A DNA stretch of 60,000 bases from Liolophura sinensis (Eukaryota > Mollusca > Polyplacophora > Chitonida > Chitonidae). The translations under genes and the position numbers were made by a program. A model generated the notes under the pieces. It was given only the letters and a program-made list of their open reading frames with translations, did no database searches and was not told the origin of the DNA. This document shows positions 47,018 to 59,370 of the stretch, piece by piece. The first letter of the stretch is position 1. Every line of letters starts with the position of its first letter. Location: assembly GCF_032854445.1 (NCBI RefSeq), contig NC_088306.1, forward strand, positions 10,971,386-11,031,385. The letters run 5' to 3'.

Positions 47018-49038
47018 CTGAAAGAGATAAATCATACACAACATGTAAATGCTACTGAATAAGAAAAATATACAATGGATTTTTCATTTTCAAAACAATA
47101 CACAGAAAGGAGTTTGTTCATCACTTTGGTTGTTTTCATTGCTATGCTCAAAGGGATCGCTTAAACAAAATGATCGTAAGCCTAAGCTGATTGTAAATGA
47201 CAAAGATCACAAATGTAGTTATATCTTACAATGTACATCCTCTTACACGAAGGGATTATAAGCTATGATAGTCGCAACTTACAATTTAAAATTACAGTCG
47301 GGTCAACCCTGTAGTAAATATTCACAGTCGCTTTCAAATTAGCGTTAGGTACTACTACTTGTTTTAGATAGCCTAAGATAGACAGATAGTAAATAATTTT
47401 CGACTTTTTCAAAACGTGTCTAATGAAATTGCCGCAAAAAGATGTTACAAGAATTAGATCACATTTATTTTGTTAGTTGCTGAATCAATATGATGTAGAA
47501 AAGTTGTTGACTGGCACAGTTTCCGTTAACAAAGACAGCCAATATGTATGTGTCACATCTGCCGTACGATCGCAATCGTAACTCCAAAAAGATACAATCA
47601 CCATAAAATTTCTGTATCTTTTGTAAACTTAATTGTAGGGCTTGCAATCGGTTGTAGCTACGATCACTGTGTATTGTAACGCCAACTCAAATGTTGAACA
47701 CTAGCGTTTTAAGATTGAAGCTTTAATCAATCAACAAACGTGGTACTCACAAAGGAAGAGCTGAGTAATGTAGACCGGAACTGGGTTCTCACTGGCGAAA
47801 TCGCTGTAAACGGTCAGCAGGGAGTACAAGAGACAAGACAATGAGGTAACAACGCAGCTCACGATAAAAGTAGCTTTGTAACCGAGAGTAGCTGTGATGA
47901 GAGTCTCCACGAAACATAAGCCCATTCCTAGCGTGCTCATAGAGGCCGTGATCTCCACTGCAACGGAATGAAAGACTGATCGGATGACTAATATATCTAT
48001 GTTTTTTTTTACCATCATCATTTATTTATTGACTTATTTATTGATTTATTTATTGATCTATTGATTTATTCATTTATTCGATTGCTGCTCAACACCATAC
48101 AGTCTTCCTTTCAGTGTTTGTACACATGATGTGGGGATTCAAATTTGCCCTTGGACAGGGAATTCGTAGATTTTCACCGCATACAGGGCTTTATGGACAT
48201 TATATCGTTTGCCATGTCCACAACCTAGCGTTCGTTGAAGACCATTTTTCTTCCACCAGTATGGTGAGCATATCTTTACCTCACAGGGTACGAAGTTTGT
48301 CATTAGCTTGCCAACGTTTGGTGGTATAAATGGAAACTTATTGAGTGTGGTGTTAAGCAACTTTCAGATAAATAAGTAAATATTAAATCAATAAATAAAT
48401 AAGCAATGACACGCTGCTCTCCTCTTAACCAGTCTAGAAGAAACTGACATTATTATACCTCATAGGATTATTCTTCGTTTTCACTGTGCGACAGACGGCC
48501 ACATGATATTCCCCAAAACATGATGTACAATGATCACGCGCCCAAGCAAGGCAACTTCACGCTTCACCATGGTTGAATATCACTTCACTTGAGCTGACAA
48601 TGCACTATCTGTATATTACAACTTTGGGACGCCAGACATCGGTGAACGCGATATATATCTATAAGGAACACACACTTGGCTATTTTGTAAAATAAAGTAT
48701 ATAAAATCCCCAAGTTCAGAATAAATCTGAAATTTAAAATTTGAAACACGGATGTGCCCAGACAAAAGTATCCTGATTTGAAATTCTTGTGACGTAAATT
48801 ATTCAAAATTTGTTGTAGAAGTGAACAACAACGATCTGAGCATGCCTACGATTGGCATCAAACAGTAATCAAATAAATAAAAACTAAGTAATGACATACC
48901 TTGAGTCTGGGTAAAGTTAAACGTCTGTTTCAAAGTTAAGGCGTACGTGTTAAAGGCCATGTCTAACCCGTTGATAGCAGAAGACAGAAGACTGAGTAAC
49001 ACACTTAGCCCTATCAGTAACTCTCTACGGGTAGGCAT
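45951..49038 (-). CDS. Gene F: intact type II nodulin-like MFS transporter
   Basis: Second intact type II gene, predicted at 470 residues, exons 49038-48900, 47957-47751 and 47017-45951, with the same splice sites and phases as C. I see four residue differences from C: Leu to Pro in exon 2, Lys-Glu to Glu-Asp in the central loop (MDKEDS) and Ser to Pro (HFTPP). Intron 2 is the same length as in C (733 bases); intron 1 is 942 bases against 1,017 in C. The loop differences agree with pseudogene B, so F keeps the older state or was partly converted. It keeps all 12 helices, the HTGK and FDKF motifs and the ENKMLL tail. As for C, the substrate is unknown and the subfamily call is an inference. 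Confidence 0.88.
47751..47957 (-). CDS. Gene F exon 2
   Basis: 207 nt, acceptor TTGCAG, donor GTGAGT, phase 1 at both ends. Helices 2, 3 and most of 4. The Leu to Pro change lies at the start of helix 4 (NPVPVYITQ), which could bend that helix. Confidence 0.86.
48900..49038 (-). CDS. Gene F exon 1
   Basis: 139 nt from the MPTRRELL start to a GTATGT donor. Amino-acid sequence identical to gene C exon 1. The last codons use CAG ACT CAA where C has CAA ACG CAA, so only silent changes are seen. Confidence 0.85.
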
Positions 49039-50282
49039 CTTCGAAAATAAGAAGTTCATTTTCAAAATCTTTTCACTTGTTGAAATAATCGAATCTGTCA
49101 ACAAAAACAAACATAAGATTAGTATGTGATAAAAAGGCCGACTGAAATTGTGTATGGGAAAATACCTAGTTGACGTATATATATAGATCCTCTCAATAGG
49201 GCGAAATGTTGTCAAAATATGCTTCTTCACTCTTCATCTGACAAAATAAAATGAAAATATTATGAGAGAGAAGCAAAAGAAAAATATTTCACCATTATCG
49301 CCATCGAAATGCTAATTCAACATTGCGATACATGTACTTTTCAGCCTGTTGTCCAGTGTAGTGATTTCCCTAGGTTTCGTCGGAGTTATCGCCCCTTTCA
49401 CCATTATCCTTGTATCTCTAGGCTCCAGAATCACGAAACTGCCTTAGATTTAAGTCAAATTTAATCTTACATTCAAAATAGTTTCCCGAGATAAAATTGT
49501 GATTCGCATAAGGATTTTTTACTTCAATACTGATTGTTGTATTGGTTCTTCACTTCTAAGTTTAGGTTGAGGGATAATATCACGAGTTAATACAAATCTG
49601 GCGTAAGATATCTTCCTGGAACCTGTATACGTTATGCCAAAGACGTAGGTCACATCACTTTATGAATCACACCCTTATGATGAGCACAAAGTCGAGAGTC
49701 CTCTGTGTCGCTTTCATTCGTCTCCAGATTTTACTTCACTGGGGACTGAACCCAAATCAACAGCTTCCAAGATGAGATGGTAGTTCTACGATTGTATGCC
49801 AAAGGTGATGACAACAGAGCATTTTGAGTAATTCTTGACGAGTGACGTCTAATAACTTACACATAACATGTTTTACCTAATTCTGCTTAAGCCATTGTGC
49901 TAAGGGCATGTAAATTGCTACTATATATGCATTTACATGAATAGTTAGAATAAAGCACTGGCGTCTATACTGACAAGAGGCTGTATTTCACCAGTTGCTT
50001 GTGACCATTTGCCAGCCATCACACTGTCATCACTGCTCTGGTTTTACTCTCTATACTGTACGTCCTTAACTATACTGCATGGATAACAATATATTAAAGG
50101 GGCCTGTATATGGTGTGTACATATCTCGTTGAGGCTAGGACATGCATATTCATCGTCTTGAATAAGATCGCCACTTTGGGTAGATGAACACTTGCAATCA
50201 AAACGCAACTGATAAATGTTTTCATCAATGACAACTTACAAACTGTAAAGATACACGATTTGAACACAGATTTTATTTATTC
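49039..50282. other. 5' flank of gene F, with inverted R2
   Basis: Near-identical to 25208-26459. R2 lies in minus orientation at 49870-50065. The promoter is presumably in the first few hundred bases, but no TATA or initiator could be assigned with confidence. Confidence 0.45.
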
Positions 50283-50600
50283 ACCTAGAACTATCCTTAC
50301 GTCTTCCCACTGACCCTGAAAACTGTTGACTGTTCTTCTTTGTATGAATCCCTCCGCATTTTTTCCATTTTGTACAATCTTAAGTCTTTGATGGTTTTTG
50401 TTGAAAGTTGCTTTGGGAAATTAGTTTTGCAGTTATTGACCAGGAACGTTCATTTTTGTCGACATGTGGCATACAACAGTTTGCTGTGACCTTTAGAGTT
50501 TATGTTTCATGGAAAAGGAGCTTTCGATTTATTCGGTTTAAACATGTTCTCGCCTGGAAATTGCGGTAACACTATCGCCACAGTCATTCATTCGTTCATT
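50283..50600 (+). repeat. Dispersed repeat R1 at start of unit 3
   Basis: Paralogue of 26460-26780 and, in its right part, of 2066-2290. It provides the reference for the unit 0/1 junction. Confidence 0.5.
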
Positions 50601-50647
50601 TCTTCTAGGCTTATTCAGCTTGGGCGGGTGGGGGGGGGGGGGGGGGA

Positions 50648-50917
50648 TCCGTGGCTCAGTCGGATAGCGCGCTAGAGCAGCGTAGTGACCCAGAAGCCTC
50701 TCACCATTGCGGTCGCTGTAAGTTCAAGACCATCTCATGCTGTCTTCCTCTCCGGCCGTATGATGGAAGGTCTGACACCTACCTGCGGATGGTTGTGGGT
50801 TTCCCCCGGGCTCTGCCCGGTTTCCACCCACCATAATCCTGGCCGCCGTCGTATCAGTGAAATATTCTTGAGTACGGCGTAAAACACCAATCAAATATAT
50901 AAATAAATAAATGAATA
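50648..50917 (+). mobile_element. Second-type tRNA-derived SINE, best copy in the window
   Basis: Fullest copy of this SINE. The A box lies at about 50651-50668 (TGGCTCAGTCGGATAGCGCG) and the B box around 50720-50730 (AGTTCAAGACC). The body has CTTCCTCTCCGGCCGTATGA and CCCGGGCTCTGCCCGG, with a 3' domain TTGAGTACGGCGTAAAACACC and an AAATAAATAAAT tail. It is preceded by a run of about 16 G at 50630-50647. Same insertion as 26815-27043; absent in unit 1. Confidence 0.92.
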
Positions 50918-52347
50918 TTGAGATTGGGTCTTGGTATAGCAATAAACTCCGTTATCAAGCACCTTTGTAGGGTAAAAGTCAGTTGCTACGATTTAATGCC
51001 GAACGAATAAACATGCAAGCGGTTGTCCACAAAAATCACTACACGTACTGTGAACTACCAAATACTACTTTAAGACTGAAGTGGAATTCGTGATGACGTA
51101 ACAAGGGCATACTCGGTAGTTAAAACGTGGCTATGTGTAAAAAGCAGCGAAATAAGTCCACTTGTCGAGTAGTTCGACAAATTAGTGCTGGATATTGGCA
51201 ATGTCCTCCATACGGTGTTCGTGGCAGGCGGCAATATAAGTGTGCCGGCATCAATTGCGCTGCTACATTTATAACACCGTCTATGATCATGAGTTCCAAA
51301 TAATGTCAAAAGTTATATTAACTCCAAACAAACAAACAAAGAGACCAGTATCCTGACCATGTTAGCTACAGAGTATTAAAACGGAGAGCGAGTCAAAGGT
51401 GCTAAGTCGAAAACGTAGAATTAAAATGAATTATAGCACATAGCAGTTGGCACTCACAATTTCCACAATGTAACACTGTCTAGCATCATGAGGTCCGGAA
51501 TTTGTGTTAAACTCTAAGCAAACAATCAAACGAGTTGCTAAACATTTAAGACGCTTAATACTTTCGGAAATTTAGGCAACTGAAAACAACAGAAGATATT
51601 TTCGGGAATTCATACCTGCATGTGCTGAAGGCAGGGCAGCTTCTCCTGTGCCAACTTAGTTACGTTGCCCACGCCATAGGCCTATACACCGTGAGTTGAC
51701 AACAATGTTAATCCGGGCCATATCTAGCTACACGCTCCATCTATGAAACAGCGAAACTGTAAAAATGTACGAAATGTTTCAAGAGCTATATATTCTCTAC
51801 TCTCGCTGCCAGTGGTAGTAATAGCTAATGGAACAAAACCAGTGTCTCGATTCACTGATCAGATTGAAATGGTCATCTAAATATAAGTAGGCCTATAGGC
51901 CAGTAGTTTGACCTCTGGAAACATTTTCAACCTACAAACCAGTAAAGGGGTAGTAAGGATAGGGGCACATGCACCCTGAGGGCGCAATACTGTCAAATAT
52001 GCCGAACAATATAGGCTAGGTGGTATCTTGTCTATATGCAGGTACATGTCGCCTACAACATTATACACAGTATACCTTCAAATACAGCTTTCTGGAAATA
52101 TTAAAATGTCAAGTATGCGAATTCTCATTTTTTTTTCGGACTATCTATGCGTTTACAGTATACTAAGCTTATTGGTTGATTAACACGTTTTTGATACCTT
52201 GACATGCTACAAGCATTTAATCTCAGAGGCACTCAACCACACGTTTTTTCATTATGTATACATGTACATAAACTTTATCATAATCGTTACAATACAGCCT
52301 GTACTACTGAATAACTTTACTTACGTGACATGTAAATTGATCACAAA
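50918..52347. other. Spacer, no gene seen
   Basis: Near-identical copy of 27044-28471. Nothing coding or mobile recognised. Confidence 0.45.
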
Positions 52348-52512
52348 GTGGCATCTGGTAACACAAGCGATGATACAACGCCCCCAAACAATTCACAGGA
52401 GAAGATCTGCAGCTTTGCCTATCCATCACTTGAAGACATATCTGATTTCAAAAGTATAATTCACGATAGTTTTGATCCATTGGTTGAAGATCGAAAATGT
52501 TGGGTACATCAG
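52348..52512 (+). CDS. Candidate unrecognised coding exon, unit 3 copy
   Basis: Open copy of the 28472-28636 segment with only a few residue changes (SGNTSDD, EKICSF, EDRKCWVHQ) and the same CATCAG|GTAAGA donor. The same reservations apply: no start codon in frame, a weak acceptor and no partner exon. Confidence 0.25.
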
Positions 52513-54184
52513 GTAAGACAAGCGTTATTATGGCAACATTCTAACCTTCAGTGACGTAGCTCGGTGAACGCAAACACGTAAAGTCTGATAAACGTACAAC
52601 CACATGTCTTTCAGTCGTGAAACCAAAGCACCATGTATTATAACTGGTTATCTTCAGTCTCTCACAGACTTACTTAGTATTAAATATTTTTCTCGCTCTA
52701 TATAATCTTGTGTGGGAAGTGCCCGTTTGAAAGGTCTCATCTGAATTGGCCCTTTGTAAACCGGGGTGTGCCTGCTTTTGTAAAGCTACACATGTGTGGA
52801 GTTTGACTCCGGTAAGGTCGCCACTCAGTTTTCTAAGGTTTTACTTATAGCGAAGAAGACTGCGCACCTACATTAACGGTTTGGTGTGCTTTAGTGCACT
52901 TCCCATAAAGACAGGTTGTTGGCAAAATGAAAACAGAAATGAACGTTTACTAGCAGTGTCGGCGACCAGTACAATCTCTTAGTGGAATGTCCATAGTTAA
53001 AACAACTAAGATTACGTTTTATCCCGAAACATGTTTGGCTAAAACTGAGTGTATATAAAGTGAGAAATATTTTGTCAAGCCATTTACAGCGAAAAACGAA
53101 GCAGAGGAGAAAATTTATTGTTGATCAAATGAATTCAACCGTCAGAAGTGGTTCCAGGGTGAATGAATAAACTGAACTGAAGCCCTACCTCGCTTTGAGG
53201 AGAAGTCCAGCTGATGGCTAATCCCTCGAGTTAATTTTCATCCAGCATCCAGACTGTCTGGTTTCGGAACCATTAAAAAAACTTGAGATAAATCAACAAC
53301 ACTCAGTGGTGTAAAGGGATTACGTCAGTGAATTCTGATTGGCTTTATTCGCTTTCTCAACGTAAACTTGTTTATGTTGGTGTACCGGAAAACGTTTCTG
53401 CGCATGTCATGCTTAGCAGAGCCACCGGGAGTTATTAGAGCTCCCATATCAGATTTCAATGAAGGGGAGTGAACCGTACAATTTGGGGTGTTACTATAAA
53501 TATATTTTGAGATTATTCTCGCTGTGACGGACCCATTGTAATCGTCCATCCATGGCACTGCAAGCCATGCTGTCCTGAAAGTTGTCCTGCTCCGGCTCTG
53601 CATTAATAGCCATTTGTATCTGCATGGACAGCGATGAATGCTGCTCTCCGATACATAGGTAAAAGTTTGTTGGTCGCATCAGTATGAACTGCATTGCTCA
53701 ATGGGAAGTTAGAATGACAGTTTCGTATTTACCACTACAGACTGAATCGTGTACCAGTCATTGCTGCTGACATATGTTACCTTCTTGAGGAATTATACAC
53801 GGTATAAAATATCAAAATGCATTATTGAACTTCTTCAGATGGCCACTTTGTCCATGAGCATACATTACAATATAATTTAGGATTAGACTGAAAAAATATT
53901 TGGTACAGCACAAGTTTGAAGTACAGACATTAAATGGGAGAAATCTATCCGTCGTAAGTAAAGCGAATTGGTAAGATACAGGATTTTAAATATATTTTAT
54001 ATGATGAGATACATCTCTAGGCAACTGTACAATGTCAGTTTTCAGCAATTCAGACCAGGATCTAAAAAGGATGTGTACAGAAACGTGCAGCTAAATATTG
54101 CTTTCTAAAAACTGTGGAAACCTACATTTCAGAGAACACTAACAATGTTCATGTTCAACGTTATTGCATTCGACACATACATAT
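52513..54184. other. Spacer with candidate ORF copy
   Basis: Matches 28637-30299. The minus-strand frame at 53494-53694 is open (IGEQHSSLSMQIQM, LQWVRHSENNLKIYL). No further evidence for a gene. Confidence 0.4.
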
Positions 54185-54725
54185 AATTAAAGACGCCCAG
54201 CACAAAGAGTAAGACCAGAACAGCGACGACGGTGTCATAGCTGGTAAATCGTCATGTGTAACCGGTAAAATACAGCCTCTTATCAGTTTACCTCAATCAT
54301 GGTTTTATTCTAACTGTTCATGTAAATGCATAAAGAAAAGTAATTTACACGCCCCTAGCGCCATGGCTTAAGCAGAGATAGGTGAAAAAAATGTACGATG
54401 ATGTTATTTGCAATTTATTGAACGTCACTGTTTCAGAATTTTAATATTTTAATATAAAATTAAAACACACACAGTAGTGTGCTGTATTTTACAGATAGAT
54501 AGAGAAGAACACTGCAAATACTTTACAAAGCACATTGGCTGAGAAAAATTATAAACGAATCTGTACGTTGAAACTGACATTCGTTTACCAGCCGTCAGCC
54601 AAAATGGCCGTTCCGGATCAAAAATCGCAAGGCCAATTCCCAAACATAGCACAAACAACCAAAGAACAAAGAAAGTATCTAAAATAGGACGGGATCATGC
54701 TGCGACTAATTAAGTTACTGGTTGT
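54185..54725. repeat. R2 (plus) followed by R1 (minus), unit 3 copy
   Basis: Third copy of the paired arrangement seen at 5400-5945 and 30300-30850. Confidence 0.5.
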
Positions 54726-56641
54726 ACTTTCAAATTTTTCAAGTTTACTACCAAATGACAGACGATTATTTACAGAAAACTACAATGTGGCGCAAAATAT
54801 CAGATATTTTTGCTGTCACAACGCATCATTTGTTCCCACCGCACGAAAATAACCTGACAGCAGAGTTCAAGTAACTGTATAACATGTAACATCTTGGTTA
54901 TTCCAGAAGTATACATGTGGGGCGGAATCAAAGTCAGTTCCTGGCAGGTGTGGAGTTCAGGAGCCATCAAACGTTTTAAGACTTAAGACAGAAATTCAAA
55001 CACACCTACAAAAAATTAAAATGTTTTCCTTTAGCAAGTTTAAAATTTGTACACTGATTCGTTTTCTGCAGAAATATGTTCAAACCAGAATTTCACTTCT
55101 TTTCTGTTCTGAGATTGAGATTTTAAGATCTTAAAAGTCTTGAGTTGCTTTAATGAACAAGTTTACGGGAAGCGTTTGTGGACGGGTTTTGTTTCCAGCT
55201 GCTAACCGTCGAATCGCCCTGGAATTTTTAAAGGCTTCCTCACCACTTTGAGATACAAATGCCGAGTATTACCATATATGTGTCCGTGTAGTGGAAACTT
55301 TTCGTATTTTACTCTGAGAAAGTAAAAACACAGGCGAACACCTGGGTTGTCAGTTTCGCGTGCCCCTGATGCAGGCGTGAATTTGTGAAGTAAAAGTTAA
55401 TGCAAATATTATCCAGAACCAAACGAGCCCAACACAGATGTCGCCCCTATCCGAGCCATCTGGATCTTGTGAGATTATTGTCACGGTTTACGTTCGTTGA
55501 ATGCCTAAAAAAATACACTTATGCTAATTGTAATTAGACGTCACTTAGACGTTAAACCAGGCAATTTACGTGAAAAGTTATCCATGAATTCAGATGAAAT
55601 TTGTTCGACAGGTTGGCTTTGAGCTGAGGACCAATTCGTGACAATTTAATCTTGACCCGGATCAGCATCCATGACTTTTTTAAAGGACACTTTACCAATT
55701 CCAGATAGAACACAAATGTATGTTTGTCTTTTACTTTGTAGTAGTAACTAACACAGTGTATTCCCTTTGTAAAAACTCATCATTGTTTTTCTACATTCAT
55801 CTGTGGCGGCGATGTGTGATCTTGTATACGTATTTGTACTTTATTTGTTTGCTCGGTATTTGAATTGGTACTTCAACGACAACACCTGCAGGCTAATGGT
55901 TTAGAGCCGTATTTTGTCTGCAAGAAAACTACTCCTCCTACAAACAGACCATTCGAGTTTATATCAATTTTATGCCTTGTCGAAAACCATCTAGTTTTCA
56001 GGTAGGAGTGAAAAGTGACGTAATATGTGCGTGAGTTGTCGCAGTAACTTTAAAATCCGCATGTAACATGATCGCACGCGACTCGGATATTGCGTTTTCC
56101 TCGTTCAGATATGTTGCTAAGGTCTGTCGTTTCTGTTAGCACGTTTGTTCGTGGTGTATTGTTTACTGTAATTTGCATGATGTATAATTTCATAGTAGAT
56201 CTTTATAAAGATTATAAGCACTAAATTGCACAATTTCAGTGAGCGGTACACTATTCGGATTTTCCTGGTACACACGCATAGTTGTGGACTGTAAAAATCT
56301 GAAATCCACCGAGACGAAGTGTTCGAAGAGTTACGGGGAGAAACTGCTGCTAATGTGTCGACGGTAAACATTTACCGCATCTTCACACGCTCATTAAAAC
56401 TTCCCTAGAGTAAATCCATGTCAACCGAGTGGTCCCCATAATCAACTAACCCATTCTGAATCTTGCAGGACCAAAAACCGCATAAATTCACAAAATAAAA
56501 ACATTTATTACCCATGAAAATATAATCGGGATAAATAACACTGATAAGTGTATAAAACCACATAATTTTCCCTCCTCCCACGACTCCCCCCCCACCCCCC
56601 AATACCGCCTCCGCCCTTCTACGGCCACGCTGTTTTGTTCA
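54726..56641. other. Spacer and 3' flank of gene G
   Basis: Similar to unit 2 up to about 55.4 kb, then increasingly like unit 1 (for example the GTAATTAGACG and TTTTCAGGTAGGAGTGAAAA blocks). Relative to 31265-31545 about 280 bases are missing near 55150, including the SINE target site. A possible AATAAA on the minus strand is at 56509-56504, about 130 bases after the gene G stop. Confidence 0.5.
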
Positions 56642-57669
56642 TCATCTGGCGAAGGTTGTAGTATCCTCCATGTTGTAGTACTCCTTTCTCCTTGTCGGAA
56701 TACATGTCACACGGACACAGTTAAATGCCTGAGTGCATGCGACAAGAAGTGTTAATATTAGTATAAAGAAAAACGACAAGAAGAAGCAATCTTTTCCAAC
56801 GCAAAACAAGTCTGAAGAGCCCAGATTGTCAATGTTAATATCGTAAAAATATCCAATTAACAGCTGTATAATTTGCTGTATGGCGGCAAGAGCGGCGTAA
56901 AACAACGCAGTTAAGACTCCAACCTTGGACCGTCCAAAATGGACAACAAATAGAGACACGTAAATAGTCATGCCGGTTCCTTGACCGACGCCAACACATA
57001 GGATGATCAGATACACGGAGTAGGCGTTGAACCAAACCATGCCTGTTAACATAGCTGCTGAGAAAGTCAAGTAACCCACGAATAATAAAACGAATCCGCA
57101 AAGCTCGGAAGAGAAACGATCAAAGACGAAACCAAAGCTTAAACGTGTCAGGAATATCACAACAGATATCAAATACACGCCGACAAGAGAATGTCTCATG
57201 TTCACGGAGACCGCTATTGCAGTGATGTTGTTAAGGCAGGCGAATGAACATGCATAGAAAACCACAGAAGGCCAAAACGTCGTGTGGAAAAAACTGGAAC
57301 GTAGCAAATCGTTGAGGGTCACTTCTGGATCTTCCTGGGTACAAGAGCCAGGATCTTTAAGCAGCCCATTTCGTTCTTCCTCTTTTCCATTCAGGCACAC
57401 CTCGTCATCAGCTTGCTGTTTGTTCTCGGTGAGTCTCCAGTAAAGAAGTAAATAACAAACGCTGAAGGCAATGGCACTGGCCAAGGCCAGGGTGAGAAAA
57501 AATCCAGGCAAATTATTGGAGAAGAACAGATCAATGATTCCAGCGAAAACAATCTTTCCAAAACTGCTAGCACCAACCAGTAGGCCAATGATCTTCCCAG
57601 TATGTGTTTTTGGATATAGCTCAACATTTAGACGGAATATGACAATGCACGCCATGCAGTTAGCCGTCG
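56642..57669 (-). CDS. Gene G exon 3
   Basis: 1028 nt, open to TGA. It retains the 164 bases lost in A and the 4 bases lost in D, and serves as the reference for type I exon 3. Other-frame and opposite-strand open frames of 78-94 codons within it are shadows. Confidence 0.92.
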
Positions 57670-59370
57670 CTGCAAGAAAGGAATATTTCATTATTCAAAC
57701 AATACTGCGTATAGACGGGGACAATGCTTGGAATGAAGGCTACCTTCGAAAATAAAAGTTCACAGTTTGCAAACGATTTCAAAACAGTACAAGTACAAAT
57801 CAATAGCTGTCCAGGAAATTTCAGACGGACGACGTTAAGAACAGAGCTATCGACAGAAGTCGACAATGCGGTTCAAATAGATAGCTGCTCTCAATCGGCA
57901 TTGTTTGACTGCCTCGGTCGTTTGATGGAGCCACTGCTTCGAAGTCGGGGGACCTGGGATCAAAGTCGGGCCAGGTTATAACAAAAAGACTTTTTACTAC
58001 CTTCCTGGCGCTCATCAGGAAGGGATTAGGTCCAGTGTCAGTATAAGGTGACTGAGTGGTACCTTCGGCATGATACTTCAGTGACGCCAGCACTTAAGCG
58101 GCATGGACTCACCCTGCCATGAGAAGACACCGTATATGTACACACATCCAATGACTCCTCGTTGTCATATGACTAAAAATTATTAAGCACGACGTAAAAC
58201 CCCAAAAGTACATCCATACATACATGCATACATACATACATATATTCAGACCGGTTTCTTCGGTATCAATGTAAAGCGAGATTATCATGCCTGGTGTCTT
58301 CGGAATGTCGTTTCAGTTGGGCAGCACTATAAATGTATCGGCATTATGGTTGGCCTGCTGCAAGAAGAGACTGTGGTCGCATGAAGAAAATGATGTTGAA
58401 AGCAAAGTTCATTTTGATTGACTCTTTTTTACCCTATATATAGGCATATTACATACCACGCTTTGTAGCATTTGATAGATCCTGTGTGTTGTTTGAAGAG
58501 GTTATTCCATCAAATGTCTTCACTCTAGGTCTTTTTCAAGTTTTAGAATGAGTATAATTCTCTTTTATAAATAAATATGATTCTCTGGAGCTCTGCTTCA
58601 TAACTGTGTCGAATTCCACTTAAATCGGATCTAGGGGCTATCGACAACTGATGTAGTACACGTACCATGGTACGCTATTTGGATACTGAATATATTCATT
58701 CGCCTAGAACATTCCATGCGTCTTTCCAACATCACTGAAAACTGTTGACTGCTTCTCTTTAAATGAACCCGTCTTAACTTCGTACTTTATTAGTTATTTG
58801 GTGGTCTGTGTCGGACGTTGTTTTGGGAATTCACCCAAAACGTCCACTTTGATTGAAACCTGGCATACTAATGTCCGTGACGACAACATACTGAAGAACT
58901 TTTGACTTGTATGATGGTATGGGGTCACTTTAATACGTGGAGAAAACTGGAATGTTCAGAGTTAACCACTGACCCATGACACTTTACCGAACAACAAGGG
59001 AAGAGGAATCGCACAGTGAACAGGTCTTTATTAAAATCGGCCTTTCAGTTGGAGACGTCGTTCAGATATGACGCCTAAAAATTGCAATCAACGTTAAATC
59101 ATTTGTAAATTAAAGAATGAACTAACACATGGGTTATTTCTAAAAGAATACTACTATACTTACATAAGGACAGCTGAGTCAGGTAAATCAGAAGTGGTCT
59201 GTAGTGGGTGAAAGTGTTATGGATGGCTAAGAGGGAAAATATCAGACTGGACACCGGCATCCCGATCCAGGTGAGGAGAAAGGTAGCCTTATACCCGAGG
59301 GTGGCGGTCAGAAGTGCCTCCAGAAAACACAAGCCACTCCCTATGGATCCCATGGATGCTGCAATTTCAA
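56642..59370 (-). CDS. Gene G: type I nodulin-like MFS transporter, 5' exon beyond window
   Basis: Two intact exons are visible, 59370-59164 (207 nt) and 57669-56642 (1028 nt), with acceptors TTCCAG and TTGCAG and a GTAAGT donor. Exon 1, by comparison with A, should lie roughly 0.6-1.6 kb past the exon 2 start, so partly or wholly outside. The predicted complete protein is about 457 residues. Exon 2 carries helices 2-4 (VEIAASMGSIGSGLCF). Exon 3 carries YPKTHTGK, a central loop with EERNGLL (an acidic dileucine pattern), SFGFVFDRF after helix 8, CVGKDCFF before helix 12, and the tail RRKEYYNMEDTTTFAR, which contains a YxxM sorting-type motif. It is the only type I copy in the window without a visible lesion. 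Subfamily and role as for C; sequence clearly distinct from type II. Confidence 0.85.
57910..58388 (+). mobile_element. SINE plus SINE fragment in intron 2 of gene G
   Basis: Paralogue of 8912-9395, with a short (ATAC)n run at 58214-58245 between the main element and the following partial copy. Confidence 0.6.
58690..58880 (+). repeat. Dispersed repeat R1 in intron 2 of gene G
   Basis: Paralogue of 9720-9905 and 35045-35230, same orientation and place in the intron. Confidence 0.5.
59164..59370 (-). CDS. Gene G exon 2
   Basis: 207 nt, phase 1 to phase 1. Open and equal in length to the exon in A, C and F; D has lost 17 bases from the same exon. Helices 2-4, including LLTWIGMPVSSLIFSLLA. Confidence 0.85.

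Larger units (their letters stand above)
26546..50365. repeat. Tandem unit 2 (genes D, E, F)
   Basis: Second complete copy of the unit, with the same landmark order as unit 1: candidate plus-strand exon (28472), spacer, type I copy D, shortened minisatellite (38884), 59-bp repeat (39950), type II pseudogene E and type II gene F. Its left third matches unit 3 at a nearly constant offset of about 23,876 bases. Unit-specific insertions are SINEs near 36.7 kb and 41.87 kb. Confidence 0.85.
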
